Origin: Hydrogenophaga sp. PBL-H3
Lineage (GTDB): Bacteria; Pseudomonadota; Gammaproteobacteria; Burkholderiales; Burkholderiaceae_C
Length of the DNA stretch: 64,000 nucleotides
Assembly (NCBI RefSeq): GCF_010104355.1
Contig: NZ_CP044972.1
Coordinates: forward strand, 682,001-746,000
Direction of reading: 5' to 3'
In this document: positions 27,603 through 37,001 of the stretch, one piece after another
How positions within the stretch are numbered: the stretch's first letter is position 1
Layout: every line of letters starts with the position of its first letter
The notes under the pieces: model-generated
What the model saw: the letters and a program-made list of their open reading frames with translations, nothing else
Databases searched by the model: none
What the model was told of the DNA's origin: nothing
Translations under genes and position numbers: made by a program

Positions 27603-28699
27603 TCGCACCCAGCGACGCCTTCTCCCCGTCGTACGCCCGGGCCCGGGTGCAGTTTCTGGAAGCGGCAGCCGGCGCAGGCATGGCCATCAGCAGCCACAAC
27701 CATCCCCTGCCAGGTCGCGATGGTGAGGTGCTGGCCACGGACGTGGCGCTCGATGGCGACCCCGATGCCGAGCACCTGCTCATCGTCAGCAGCGCCTGCC
27801 ACGGGGTGGAGGGTTACTGTGGTTCCGGCGTGCAGGTGTTTGCCGCGTTTGACGCCGAGTGGCGCGAGCACGCACGCGACGCCGGCGTGGCCGTGCTCTA
27901 CATCCACGCCCTCAACCCACACGGTTTTTCGTGGGTGCGCCGCGTGACGCACGAGAACGTCGACCTCAATCGCAACTTCCAGGACTTCGGCCAGCCGCTG
28001 CCGGTCAACGAGGCCTACGCCGACTTGCACGAGCTGCTGTTGCCCGCGCAATGGCCACCCGGCCCGGAGAACGACTCAGCCATTGGTGCCTACATCCAGA
28101 CGCATGGACTGACGCGCTTTCAAGCCGCGGTGTCGCAAGGCCAGCATGCGTTTGCGGACGGCCTGTTTTACGGCGGCACCGAAGCCACCTGGAGCAACCG
28201 CACGCTGCGCCAGGTGCTGCGCCGCCACGGCCAGCAGGCCCGCCACCTGGCGTGGTTCGATCTGCACACTGGCCTGGGCGAGAGCGGGCTGGGCGAGCGC
28301 ATCTGCGCTTGCCGTGACGATGCGGTGGCGCTGGCGCGTGCCCGTGACTGGTGGGGCGGCGGCGGCCAGACGCCGGTGACCTCCATCTACGACGGATCTT
28401 CCACGTCGGCCCTGCTGACTGGCCTGATGTGGAACGCCGCGTACGAGGAATGCCCGTAGGCGCAGTACACCGGGATCGCGATGGAGTACGGCACGGTGCC
28501 GATCGAAGAGGTGATCGATGCGCTGCGCGGCGACCACTGGCTGCACCTGCACCCCGAGGCGCCCGAGGCCTTGCGTGCCGAGATCAAGGCGCGGGTGCTG
28601 GCGGCTTTTTATGTGGATTCGCAGGAATGGAAGGCGAGGGTGGTGGTGCAGGCGCGGCAGGCTTTGTTTCAGGCTGTGGCTGGTTTGGCTTCTTCTTGA
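27566..28699 (+). pseudogene. DUF2817 (M14-like) peptidase gene interrupted by an in-frame amber codon
   Basis: The frame encodes a DUF2817/M14-like zinc carboxypeptidase: A-C-H-G-V-E-G-Y (Zn ligands His and Glu), N-V-D-L-N-R-N-F and F-D-L-H-T-G-L-G (third ligand). A TAG at 28457-28459 stops it after N-A-A-Y-E-E-C-P. The same frame then continues with A-Q-Y-T-G-I-A-M-E-Y-G-T-V-P, containing the expected catalytic Glu, and ends normally at 28699. A single C-to-T change from CAG would explain it. The start is GTG 27566 or TTG 27599. The truncated product (297 residues) would lack the catalytic Glu, so it is probably inactive. Confidence 0.8.
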
Positions 28700-28709
28700 T
28701 GGGTTTGTT

Positions 28710-28747
28710 GTCGTGGCGAGCCGGGTCTCGGCCCGGCTCGCCACGAC
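28710..28747. repeat. perfect 16-bp-stem inverted repeat
   Basis: GTCGTGGCGAGCCGGG and its exact complement flank a six-base loop (28726-28731). Outer bases TGGGTTT and AAACCCA can pair as well. There is no T-run, so it may be a rho-dependent stop, a transcript-end stabiliser or a dispersed palindromic repeat, between the peptidase pseudogene and argB. Confidence 0.6.
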
Positions 28748-28804
28748 AGAAGAAACCCACCACTGAAGCCTACAATTTCAGAACCAAATAAAGCAGAAGC
28801 AGCC

Positions 28805-29704
28805 ATGACCACCCCGCCCGACCTCACCTCCATCCCCCCCCGCGACAAGGCCGAGATACTGGCCCAGGCACTGCCCTACATCCGCAAGTACCACGGCAAG
28901 ACCATGGTCATCAAGTACGGTGGCAACGCCATGACCGACCCGGTCTTGCAGCAGGACTTTGCCGAAGACGTGGTGCTGCTCAAGCTGGTCGGTATCAACC
29001 CGGTGGTCGTGCACGGCGGCGGGCCGCAGATCGAAACGCTGCTCAAGCGCCTTGGCAAACAGGGGCAGTTCATCCAGGGCATGCGCGTGACCGACCCCGA
29101 GACCATGGAGGTGGTGGAGTGGGTGCTGGCCGGTGAGGTGCAGCAAGACATCGTGGGTCTGATCAACCAGGCCGGCGGCAAGGCCGTGGGCCTGACGGGG
29201 CGTGATGGCGCCATGATCCGCGCGCAGAAACTGCGCATGACCGACCACAAGGACCCGAATCTCGAACACGATGTGGGCCAGGTCGGCGACATCGTGAGCA
29301 TCGACCCCAGTGTGGTGAAGGCCTTGCAGGACGACGCCTTCATTCCCGTGGTCAGCCCGATCGGCTTTGGCGAGAACAACGAGAGCTACAACATCAATGC
29401 CGACGTGGTGGCGGCCAAGCTGGCCACCGTGTTGCAGGCCGAGAAGCTGTTGATGCTCACCAACATCCGCGGCGTGCTTGACAAGGAAGGCCGGTTGCTC
29501 ACCGAACTCACGCCACGGCGCATTGACGAACTGGTGGAGGATGGGACCATCTCCGGCGGCATGCTGCCCAAGATCGCCGGTGCGCTGGACGCCGCCAAGA
29601 GCGGTGTGAACGCCGTGCACATCATCGATGGTCGGGTGCCGCATGCGCTCTTGCTGGAAGTGCTGGGCAATGAGCCCTTTGGCACCATGATCAAGAGCCA
29701 CTGA
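28805..29704 (+). CDS. argB: acetylglutamate kinase
   Basis: A 299-residue amino-acid-kinase-fold enzyme that phosphorylates N-acetylglutamate in arginine synthesis. Motifs are V-I-K-Y-G-G-N-A-M (ATP phosphates), V-V-H-G-G-G-P-Q-I (substrate glycine loop), [19 protein letters not shown] and the C-terminal G-G-M-L-P-K-I. Length is usual for the family, and the N-terminal helix is compatible with an arginine-inhibitable hexamer, although the type cannot be fixed by eye. It is followed by slmA, a common betaproteobacterial order. Confidence 0.97.
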   Translation: MTTPPDLTSIPPRDKAEILAQALPYIRKYHGKTMVIKYGGNAMTDPVLQQDFAEDVVLLKLVGINPVVVHGGGPQIETLLKRLGKQGQFIQGMRVTDPETMEVVEWVLAGEVQQDIVGLINQAGGKAVGLTGRDGAMIRAQKLRMTDHKDPNLEHDVGQVGDIVSIDPSVVKALQDDAFIPVVSPIGFGENNESYNINADVVAAKLATVLQAEKLLMLTNIRGVLDKEGRLLTELTPRRIDELVEDGTISGGMLPKIAGALDAAKSGVNAVHIIDGRVPHALLLEVLGNEPFGTMIKSH

Positions 29705-29884
29705 CCCATGGGCGGACGCCATCGCATGGTGCGGGATGCGATTGCCCACTGACCTCAGATACCCCGCCCCCGTTGGGTCCGGGAAGTTGCAGCGATGTGC
29801 GAAAATTCGTAACAGGAAGACAAGCCAGGGCCGGCACAGCGGCCACCGGCACCCATTCGCCCCCACCGATCGGACCGCCTGCCC

Positions 29885-30577
29885 ATGACCTCCAATGCCC
29901 CTGAGTCTCCGTCCCCGGAAGACGCCGCAGCGCTTGAAGCCGCCAGCGTGATCGAAGCCGCTGCGCATGCCGAGGGAACAGGGCGCAAACGGCCCAAGCC
30001 CGGTGAGCGGCGCGTGCAGATACTGGAGGCACTGGCCACCATGCTGGAGCAGCCGGGCACCGAACGCATCACCACCGCGGGCTTGGCCGCGCGGCTCGAA
30101 GTGAGCGAGGCCGCGCTCTACCGTCACTTCGCCAGCAAGGCCCAGATGTTTGAGGGCCTGATCGAATTCATCGAGCAGTCGGTGTTCGGCCTCGTCAACC
30201 AGCTGGGCGAACGCGAGCCCGACGCCAACGCGCGTTGCCGCAAGCTGGTCACGCTGCTGCTGCAGTTCGGTGAAAAGAACCCTGGCATGACGCGCGTGAT
30301 GGTGGGCGATGCACTGGTGTTCGAAAACGAACGACTGCAACAGCGCATGAATCTCTTCTTCGACAAGATCGAGTCGGTGCTGCGGCAAAACCTGCGCGAA
30401 GCGGCGGTGGTGGCCGGCGTGGCCACGCCCACGGTGGACGCGCAGGCCGATGCGTCGGTGGTGACCGCTTTCTGCGTGGGCCGGCTGCAGCGGTTTGCGC
30501 GCAGCGGCTTCAAACGCTCGCCCAGCGAAAGCCTTGAGCACAGCCTTGCGCTGCTGCTGCCGGTGGCGCGGCGCTGA
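29885..30577 (+). CDS. slmA: nucleoid occlusion factor SlmA (TetR family)
   Basis: A 230-residue TetR-family DNA-binding protein. The HTH part R-V-Q-I-L-E-A-L-A-T-M-L ... T-T-A-G-L-A-A-R-L-E-V-S-E-A-A-L-Y-R-H-F-A-S-K and the following M-F-E-G-L-I-E-F-I-E-Q are characteristic of SlmA, which binds chromosomal sites and blocks FtsZ ring assembly over the nucleoid. The N-terminal 35 residues form an acidic Pro/Ala extension common in Comamonadaceae homologues. The 180-base gap before it should carry its promoter; nothing clear-cut is visible there. Confidence 0.92.
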   Translation: MTSNAPESPSPEDAAALEAASVIEAAAHAEGTGRKRPKPGERRVQILEALATMLEQPGTERITTAGLAARLEVSEAALYRHFASKAQMFEGLIEFIEQSVFGLVNQLGEREPDANARCRKLVTLLLQFGEKNPGMTRVMVGDALVFENERLQQRMNLFFDKIESVLRQNLREAAVVAGVATPTVDAQADASVVTAFCVGRLQRFARSGFKRSPSESLEHSLALLLPVARR

Positions 30578-30588
30578 CCCACCCCGTG

Positions 30589-31299
30589 ATGCCCCGCGCG
30601 CCCTGGGTGCCGGTGCACCTGGCCGAGGGCCTGACGGTCTGCTTGCACCCTTCGGGCGTGGCCTTCCTGCCCGAGCACGCCGCGCTGCTCGTGGCCGACA
30701 TGCACCTGGGCAAGGCCGCGAGCTTTCGCCGCCTGGGCGTGCCGGTGCCGGCCGGCTCCACCGCCACCACGCTGCAAGCATTGGGCGACGCACTCGCTTC
30801 ACTCGGCAGCACCCCGGTGCAACACCTTGTGTTCCTTGGCGACCTGCTGCACGCCGCGCGCGGGCGCAGCCCGGCGCTGAGCCAGGTGGTCGAGCAGGCA
30901 CTCACCGCGTGGCGTGGCAAGTGCCCCGGTTTGCGCGTGCACCTGGTGCGCGGCAACCATGACCGCGCTGCGGGCGACCCGCCACTCGAATGGCGCATCG
31001 AACTGCAAACAGAACCTTGGGTGATGGGGTCCTGGGCCCTGTGCCACGAACCCCAGCCTGTGCCTGGCGCCTACACCCTGGCCGGACACTGGCATCCATG
31101 CGTCGCCTTGAGAGGCGGTGCCCGAGAGCGACTGCGCCTGCCGTGCTTCTGGTTCGGCGACCCGGCCCACCATGCCGTCGGTGTGCTGCCCGCCTTCGGA
31201 GACTTCACCGGCATGCACCCGATCAAGCGGCGCCCGGGTGACCGGGTGTGGGTGGTGGCGGACGAGGCGGTGCGTGAAGTGCCAGAGAACCTGCGCTGA
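30589..31299 (+). CDS. pdeM: ligase-associated DNA damage response endonuclease PdeM
   Basis: A 236-residue calcineurin-like metallophosphoesterase. Metal-binding motifs are A-D-M-H-L-G-K (D-x-H), F-L-G-D-L-L-H, V-R-G-N-H-D-R and A-G-H-W-H-P. The A-D-M-H-L-G-K-A-A-S-F-R pattern matches PdeM, usually found with an ATP-dependent DNA ligase and Lhr-type helicase; neither partner is in this window. A GTG and an ATG lie in tandem (30586/30589); ATG is used. It starts about a dozen bases after slmA and is probably co-transcribed. Confidence 0.88.
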   Translation: MPRAPWVPVHLAEGLTVCLHPSGVAFLPEHAALLVADMHLGKAASFRRLGVPVPAGSTATTLQALGDALASLGSTPVQHLVFLGDLLHAARGRSPALSQVVEQALTAWRGKCPGLRVHLVRGNHDRAAGDPPLEWRIELQTEPWVMGSWALCHEPQPVPGAYTLAGHWHPCVALRGGARERLRLPCFWFGDPAHHAVGVLPAFGDFTGMHPIKRRPGDRVWVVADEAVREVPENLR

Positions 31300-31380
31300 G
31301 TTTTTAGGGCCTCGGGTCTAAACAAAGTCCCCATAAAAAGCGCCGGCTGTGCGCACGGGCCGGGTTTTGCGGTAAAAATA

Positions 31381-31392
31381 GAACGACCGTTC
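31381..31392. promoter_or_regulatory. TetR-type operator upstream of the beta-oxidation operon
   Basis: GAACG-AC-CGTTC is a perfect dyad embedded in an AT-rich stretch (GGTAAAAATA before it, GATTATTC after it) 29 bases upstream of the tetR-type gene. The placement across a likely promoter fits autoregulation by that repressor. Confidence 0.6.
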
Positions 31393-31421
31393 GATTATTC
31401 GGAAAACCCCACCCGCCACGC

Positions 31422-32129
31422 ATGAGCACCACCCCCTCCACCCGCCGTCCCCGCGCCGACACCTCGGCCCAAAAGCCCCTGCAAAAAGGTCAGCAGACCA
31501 AGGCCGCCATCGTGGATGCCGCGCTCGGTCTGGCCACGCAGATCGGCTTGGAAGGCCTGTCGATCGGTGCGCTGGCCGAGGTCATGCAGATGAGCAAGTC
31601 GGGTGTGTTCGCGCACTTTGGCTCGCGCGAAGAGCTGCAGATTTCGGTGGTGCGCGAGTACCACGCTCGCTTCGAGGAAGAGGTTTTCTACCCCGCCATC
31701 AACGCGCCGCGTGGCCTGCCGCGCCTGCGCGAGCTTTTCAGCAACTGGATGAAGCGCACCTCGGTCGAGATCGACTCGGGGTGCATCTACATCAGCGGCG
31801 CGGTCGAGTTCGACGACCGGCCCGGCCCGGTGCGTGACGCACTCGCGAGTTCGGTCAACACCTGGCTCAGCGCCATGCGCCGCGCGGTGGAGATCGCCAT
31901 TGAAGAGGGTCACCTCGCAGCCGACACGGACGCGGCGCAGATGGCGTTCGAGGTCCACGCGCTGATCCTCGCGCTGCATTACGAAGCGCGCTTTCTGCGC
32001 AGCCCCGACTCGGCCAGCCGCGCCGTGCGCGCGTTCGAGAACATCGTCACCCGCTTCGGCAACCCGCAGGCGTCCGCGCCCCGCAAGTCAGCCACCAAAA
32101 CCCCAGCCGCTGCCAGCAAGCAGGGCTGA
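31422..32129 (+). CDS. TetR/AcrR family transcriptional regulator of the beta-oxidation operon
   Basis: A 235-residue protein with an N-terminal TetR HTH at about residues 24-70 (T-K-A-A-I-V-D-A-A-L-G-L-A, L-S-I-G-A-L-A-E-V-M-Q-M-S-K-S-G-V-F-A-H-F-G-S-R-E-E-L) and an all-helical ligand domain. It begins an operon of acyl-CoA dehydrogenase, 3-hydroxyacyl-CoA dehydrogenase and thiolase genes, so acyl-CoA is a reasonable effector. The C-terminal tail is Lys/Ala/Pro-rich and low-complexity. A dyad 29 bases upstream is the probable operator. Confidence 0.88.
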   Translation: MSTTPSTRRPRADTSAQKPLQKGQQTKAAIVDAALGLATQIGLEGLSIGALAEVMQMSKSGVFAHFGSREELQISVVREYHARFEEEVFYPAINAPRGLPRLRELFSNWMKRTSVEIDSGCIYISGAVEFDDRPGPVRDALASSVNTWLSAMRRAVEIAIEEGHLAADTDAAQMAFEVHALILALHYEARFLRSPDSASRAVRAFENIVTRFGNPQASAPRKSATKTPAAASKQG

Positions 32130-32171
32130 GTTCCCTTTCGTCTTTCGCAAACCCAGCTCAGGAGTCTCCCC

Positions 32172-33968
32172 ATGCCCGTTTACAACCCGCCCCTGCGCGA
32201 CATGCAGTTCGTGATGCACGAAGTGCTCAAGGTCACCGACGACCTCAAGGGCATTCCGGCCCACGCCGACATCGATGCCGACACCATCAACGCGGTTCTG
32301 GAAGAGGGCGGCAAGTTCGCTTCGCAGGTGATCTTTCCGCTGAACATCAGCGGCGACACCGAGGGCTGCAAGCTCGACCAGAAGACGCACGAAGTCACCA
32401 CGCCCAAAGGCTTCAAGGAAGCGTACAAAACGTATGTGGACGGCGGTTGGGCGGCGCTCTCGTGCGACCCTGCGTTCGGTGGCCAGGGGCTGCCACTGGT
32501 GGTGAACCAGTGCATGTACGAGATGATGAACTCGGCCAACCAGGCCTGGACCATGTACCCGGGCCTCACCCACGGCGCCTATGCCTCGCTGCACACCTTT
32601 GGTACCGACGAACAGAAGGCTACCTACCTGCACAAGATGACCAGCGGTGAATGGACCGGCACCATGTGCCTGACCGAACCACACTGCGGCACCGACCTGG
32701 GTCTGATGCGTACCAAGGCCGAGCCGCAGGCCGATGGCACCTACAAGATCACCGGCAACAAGATATTCATCAGCGCCGGTGAGCACGACATGGCCGAGAA
32801 CATCATCCACCTGGTGCTGGCCCGCTTGCCTGACGCGCCTCCCGGCATCAAGGGCGTGAGCCTGTTCATCGTGCCCAAGTTCAACGTGAACAAGGACGGC
32901 ACGCTGGGCGAGCGCAACGGCATCTACTGCGGTGGCCTGGAGCACAAGATGGGCATCCACGGCAACGCCACGGCGCAGATCGTGATTGACGGTGCCATCG
33001 GCACCATGGTCGGCCAGCCCAACAAGGGCATGCAGGGCATGTTCGTGATGATGAACGCCGCGCGCCTGGGCGTGGGCAACCAGTCGCTGGGTCTGACCGA
33101 GGTGGCCTACCAGAACGCGCTGGCCTATGCGAAAGATCGCATCCAGATGCGCAGCCTGACCGGCCCCAAAGCCAAGGACAAACCGGCTGACCCGATCATC
33201 GTGCACCCCGACGTGCGGCGCATGCTGCTGACCGCCAAGGCCTACGCCGAAGGTGGTCGCGCGCTGGCCATCTTCTGCTCGGTGCTGCTGGAGAAGGTGC
33301 ACGGCCACCCCGACGAGAAAGTGCGCAAGGACAGCGACGACATGCTCTCGTTGCTCACGCCCATCACCAAGGCCTTCCTGACCGACAACGGTTACAACGC
33401 TGCAACCCAGTGCCAGCAGGTGTTCGGTGGCCACGGCTACATCAAGGAATGGGGCATGGAGCAGTTCGTGCGCGATGCCCGCATCAACATGATTTACGAA
33501 GGCACCAACACCATCCAGAGCCTGGACCTGCTGGGCCGCAAGGTGCTGGGCAACAACGGCGCCACGCTCAAGAAGTTCGGCAAGCTGGTGGGCGCGCTGG
33601 TGATGGAAGAGGGCGTCAACGAAAAGATGGCCGAGTTCATCAACCCGCTGGCGATCCTGGGCGAGCAGATCACCAAGTTCACCACCGAGATCGGCTTCAA
33701 GGGCCTGCAGAACGCCGACGAAGTGGGCGCCGCCGCGGTGGACTATTTGCGCGTGGCCGGCCACCTGGTGATCGGTTACTTCTGGGCTCGCATGGCACAG
33801 GTGGCGCTGCGCGAGATCGCCGCCGGCAACACCGACCCGTTCTATACCGCCAAGCTGCAGACCGCTCGCTTCTACTTCGCCAAGCTGTTCCCCGAGACCG
33901 CGACGCTGATGCGCACGGCCCGTTCGGGCAGCAAGGTGTTGATGGACACCGACGCGGCATTGGCATAA
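32172..33968 (+). CDS. acyl-CoA dehydrogenase (long form, with C-terminal extension)
   Basis: A 598-residue flavoprotein of the longer acyl-CoA dehydrogenase type (about 600 residues rather than 380-400). The core has M-C-L-T-E-P-H-C-G-T-D-L-G, the F-I-S-A-G-E-H-D segment, the G-G-H-G-Y-I-K-E-W-G-M-E-Q-F FAD region and the Y-E-G-T-N-T-I-Q-S-L-D catalytic-Glu segment, followed by the extra helical C-terminal domain. It oxidises medium- to long-chain acyl-CoA to trans-2-enoyl-CoA. AGGAG lies upstream and the regulator gene is 42 bases before it. Confidence 0.95.
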   Translation: MPVYNPPLRDMQFVMHEVLKVTDDLKGIPAHADIDADTINAVLEEGGKFASQVIFPLNISGDTEGCKLDQKTHEVTTPKGFKEAYKTYVDGGWAALSCDPAFGGQGLPLVVNQCMYEMMNSANQAWTMYPGLTHGAYASLHTFGTDEQKATYLHKMTSGEWTGTMCLTEPHCGTDLGLMRTKAEPQADGTYKITGNKIFISAGEHDMAENIIHLVLARLPDAPPGIKGVSLFIVPKFNVNKDGTLGERNGIYCGGLEHKMGIHGNATAQIVIDGAIGTMVGQPNKGMQGMFVMMNAARLGVGNQSLGLTEVAYQNALAYAKDRIQMRSLTGPKAKDKPADPIIVHPDVRRMLLTAKAYAEGGRALAIFCSVLLEKVHGHPDEKVRKDSDDMLSLLTPITKAFLTDNGYNAATQCQQVFGGHGYIKEWGMEQFVRDARINMIYEGTNTIQSLDLLGRKVLGNNGATLKKFGKLVGALVMEEGVNEKMAEFINPLAILGEQITKFTTEIGFKGLQNADEVGAAAVDYLRVAGHLVIGYFWARMAQVALREIAAGNTDPFYTAKLQTARFYFAKLFPETATLMRTARSGSKVLMDTDAALA

Positions 33969-34002
33969 ACCCCGGATTTCCAACCACCACCAGGAGACTT
34001 CC

Positions 34003-34443
34003 ATGATCAAGACCGTTGTGAGCACCCTTGCCCTGTCGCTGGCTTCGCTGTCCGCGTTTGCGCAGATGTCGCCCGTGGGCCTGTGGAAGACGATCGACGA
34101 CGACTCGAAGAAAGAGAAGTCCCTGGTGCGCATCAAGGAAACCAACGGTGTCTACAGCGGCACCATTGAGAAGCTGCTGGACCCCACCACCAAGCAGGAC
34201 GAGGTGTGCGACAAGTGCACCGACGACCGCAAGGACAAGCCCGTGCTGGGCATGACCATCCTGCGCGGCCTCAAGGTCAGCGAAGGCGATGCCACCGTGT
34301 TCGAGGGCGGCACCATCGTCGACCCGAACAACGGCAAGGTCTACCGCACGCGCCTCAAGCCGGTGGACGACGGCAAGAAGCTGGAAATGCGCGGCTACAT
34401 CGGCCCGTTCTACCGAACCCAGGTCTGGTTGCGAGTCGAGTGA
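34003..34443 (+). CDS. DUF2147 family secreted protein
   Basis: A 146-residue protein with a typical Sec signal peptide (M-I-K-T-V-V-S-T-L-A-L-S-L-A-S-L-S-A-F-A-Q). The mature part has the DUF2147 features G-L-W-K-T-I-D-D-D-S, the central C-D-K-C-T-D-D-R cysteine pair and G-G-T-I-V-D-P-N-N-G-K-V-Y. The family is periplasmic and possibly lipid-related; biochemical function is unknown. It lies between acyl-CoA dehydrogenase and 3-hydroxyacyl-CoA dehydrogenase genes with short gaps, so it is part of the fatty-acid operon. Confidence 0.9.
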   Translation: MIKTVVSTLALSLASLSAFAQMSPVGLWKTIDDDSKKEKSLVRIKETNGVYSGTIEKLLDPTTKQDEVCDKCTDDRKDKPVLGMTILRGLKVSEGDATVFEGGTIVDPNNGKVYRTRLKPVDDGKKLEMRGYIGPFYRTQVWLRVE

Positions 34444-34474
34444 CCACGAGCCTTTCCCCATTCATGGAAAACCA

Positions 34475-36874
34475 ATGAACCGATTTCAAGTGAAGAAAGT
34501 CGCCGTGCTCGGCGCGGGCGTGATGGGTGCGCAGATCGCTGCGCACCTGGTCAACGTCAAGGTGCCGGTGGTGCTGTTCGACCTCCCTGCCAAGGAAGGT
34601 CCGAAGAACGGTATCGTCACCCGCGCCATCGAGAACCTCAAGAAGCTCAAGCCCTCGCCGCTGGGTGTGGCGAGCGACGCCGACCTGATCGGTCAGGCCA
34701 ACTACGAAGAGCACATGGCGCAGTTGAAAGACTGCGACCTGATCATTGAGGCCATCGCCGAGCGCATGGACTGGAAGCTCGACCTGTACACGAAGATCGC
34801 GCCCTTCATCGCACCGCACGCCATCGTCGCGTCCAACACCTCGGGCCTGTCGATCACCAAGCTCAGTGAAGTGTTGCCCGAGGCGATCAAGCCGCGCTTC
34901 TGCGGCATCCACTTCTTCAACCCGCCGCGCTACATGACGCTGGTGGAGCTGATCGCCACGCCCACCACGCAGCCGCAGATCCTCGACGATCTGGAAAGCT
35001 TCGTCACCAGCGGTCTCGGCAAGGGTGTGGTGCGCGCCAAGGACACGCCCAACTTCATCGCCAACCGCATCGGCATCGCCGGCATGCTGGCCACGATGAA
35101 AGAGGTGGGGAACTTCGGTCTCACGTATGACGTGGTCGACGACCTCACCGGCAAGCGACTGGGCCGCGCGAGCAGTGGCACCTTCCGCACCGCCGACGTG
35201 GTGGGCCTGGACACCATGGCCCATGTGGTCAAGACGCTGCAAGACAATCTGAACGAAAGCTCCGATCCGTTCTACGGCAGCTTCGGCACGCCGCCGGTGC
35301 TGAAGAAGCTCATCGAACTGGGCAACCTGGGCCAGAAGGCCAAGGCCGGCTTCTTCAAGAAGGTGGGCCGCGACATCCTGCGCTTCGATCTGGACAGCGA
35401 AGACTACGTGCCTGCTGGTGAAAAGGCCGACGAGGTCTACGGCCGCATGCTCAAGCGCCCGGCCGCCGAGCGCCTGAAACTGTTGCGCAACGCCGAGGGC
35501 CCGCAGGGCCGGTTCCTCTGGGCGATTCTGCGCAACAGTTTCCACTACGCCGCCGTGCACCTCGCCACCATCGCCGAGACCGCGCGCGACGTCGACCAGG
35601 CCATGCGCTGGGGCTTCGGCATGAAGCAGGGTCCGTTCGAGCTGTGGCAGGAAGCTGGCTGGCTGGAGGTGGCCAAGATGGTCCAGGAGGACATCGATGC
35701 GGGCAAGGCGCTGAGCAGCGCACCGCTGCCGGCGTGGGTGTTCAAGGGCCCGGTGGCCGAGGCCGGTGGCGTGCACACCGCGCAAGGTTCGTGGAACCCC
35801 ACTACGGGCACGTTTGATGCGCGCCGCCAACTGCCGGTCTACCAGCGCCAGCATTTCCCCGAGCTCCTGCTCGGCGAGGCCGGCGCCAAGTTCGAGACCG
35901 CGGGCACGACCATCGAAGAGAACGATTCGATCCGCATCTGGACACTCGACGGTGAGGTGCTGATCGCCAGCATCAAGACCAAGATGCACGCCATCAGCCC
36001 CGAAGTCTGCGAAGGCCTGATGGCCGCCGTGGACCTGGCCGAGAAGGAATACCAGGGTCTGGTGGTCTGGTCGGGCGACGAGCCCTTCAGCGCCGGCGCC
36101 GATCTGCAGGCCATGCTGCCGGCCTTCATGGCCGTGGGCGTTGGTGCCATTGAAGACGCCGAAGGCTTCATGCAGCAGACCATGCTGCGCCTGCGCTACG
36201 CCAACGTGCCGGTGGTCTCCGCCGTGCGCGGTCTGGCACTCGGCGGTGGTTGTGAGCTGGCCGTGTACAGCGCGCGCCGCGTGGTGCACATGGAGAGCTA
36301 CATCGGCCTGGTGGAGGTGGGTGTTGGTCTGGTGCCCGGCGCCGGCGGCCTGACCTACATTGCCCGCCGCGCGGCCGAAAACGCCGAGACCTCCACCGGC
36401 AAGGATCTGCTGCCCTTCCTCACCGAAGGCTTCACCGCCGCGGCCATGGCCAAGGTGGGCACCAGCGCGCTGGAGTCACGCAGGCTGGGCTACGTGCTGC
36501 ACTCCGACGTGATCGTGCCGCACAAGGACGAGCTGCTGTTCGTGGCCATCAACGAGGCCAAGAGCCTGTTCAACGGTGGCTACCGCGCGCCGCACAAGCG
36601 CCTGTTCCCGGTGGCGGGCCGCGACGGCAAGGCCACGATTCTGGGCAGCCTGGTCAACATGCGCGACGGCGGCTTCATCAGCCAGCACGACTTCCACATC
36701 GCTTCGCTGATCGCGAACGTGGTGACGGGCGGTGATGTGGAGCCGGGCACGCTGGTGAGCGAGGACTATCTGATGACGCTGGAGCGCCGCGCGTTTTGCT
36801 CGCTGATCGTGCATCCGAAGACGCAGGAGCGGATTCTGGGGATGTTGAACACGGGCAAGCCGGTTCGGAATTGA
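34475..36874 (+). CDS. 3-hydroxyacyl-CoA dehydrogenase/enoyl-CoA hydratase fusion (FadB/FadN-like)
   Basis: A 799-residue multifunctional beta-oxidation enzyme in the order dehydrogenase first, hydratase last. The NAD site is V-A-V-L-G-A-G-V-M-G-A-Q-I-A near the N-terminus; S-N-T-S-G-L and H-F-F-N-P-P-R-Y-M mark the dehydrogenase active site. The C-terminal part has the crotonase oxyanion region A-G-A-D-L-Q and L-A-L-G-G-G-C-E-L. It converts enoyl-CoA to 3-ketoacyl-CoA. The start M-N-R-F-Q-V is chosen because the upstream frame overlaps the DUF2147 gene out of frame. Confidence 0.95.
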   Translation: MNRFQVKKVAVLGAGVMGAQIAAHLVNVKVPVVLFDLPAKEGPKNGIVTRAIENLKKLKPSPLGVASDADLIGQANYEEHMAQLKDCDLIIEAIAERMDWKLDLYTKIAPFIAPHAIVASNTSGLSITKLSEVLPEAIKPRFCGIHFFNPPRYMTLVELIATPTTQPQILDDLESFVTSGLGKGVVRAKDTPNFIANRIGIAGMLATMKEVGNFGLTYDVVDDLTGKRLGRASSGTFRTADVVGLDTMAHVVKTLQDNLNESSDPFYGSFGTPPVLKKLIELGNLGQKAKAGFFKKVGRDILRFDLDSEDYVPAGEKADEVYGRMLKRPAAERLKLLRNAEGPQGRFLWAILRNSFHYAAVHLATIAETARDVDQAMRWGFGMKQGPFELWQEAGWLEVAKMVQEDIDAGKALSSAPLPAWVFKGPVAEAGGVHTAQGSWNPTTGTFDARRQLPVYQRQHFPELLLGEAGAKFETAGTTIEENDSIRIWTLDGEVLIASIKTKMHAISPEVCEGLMAAVDLAEKEYQGLVVWSGDEPFSAGADLQAMLPAFMAVGVGAIEDAEGFMQQTMLRLRYANVPVVSAVRGLALGGGCELAVYSARRVVHMESYIGLVEVGVGLVPGAGGLTYIARRAAENAETSTGKDLLPFLTEGFTAAAMAKVGTSALESRRLGYVLHSDVIVPHKDELLFVAINEAKSLFNGGYRAPHKRLFPVAGRDGKATILGSLVNMRDGGFISQHDFHIASLIANVVTGGDVEPGTLVSEDYLMTLERRAFCSLIVHPKTQERILGMLNTGKPVRN

Positions 36875-36898
36875 TGTGATGTTGCTGGTGTGCGTGCT

Positions 36899-36980
36899 CC
36901 CATCCCGGTCTTCCCCCAGAGGGGGAAGAAGCGGATCCCGATTGACTCCTTCCCCCTCTGGGGGAAGGTAGGGATGGGGG
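36899..36980. repeat. inverted pair of palindromic repeats (REP doublet) before the DUF559 gene
   Basis: Two copies of a CCCATCCC-x-x-CTTCCCCCAGAGGGGGAAG-type element lie head to head: 36899-36929 forward and 36948-36980 reversed. Each has its own palindrome CTTCCCC/GGGGAAG. A third copy is at 37360-37394. Confidence 0.85.
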
Positions 36981-37001
36981 CTCTTCGCCAGCCAATCAAC
37001 C

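Noticed and set aside
32088..34145. Long minus-strand open frame opposite the acyl-CoA dehydrogenase
   Set aside because: Antisense to a gene with full dehydrogenase motifs and a good ribosome site.
34355..36289. Long minus-strand open frame opposite the FadB-like gene
   Set aside because: Antisense shadow of a well-supported enzyme gene; composition is typical of spurious high-GC frames.
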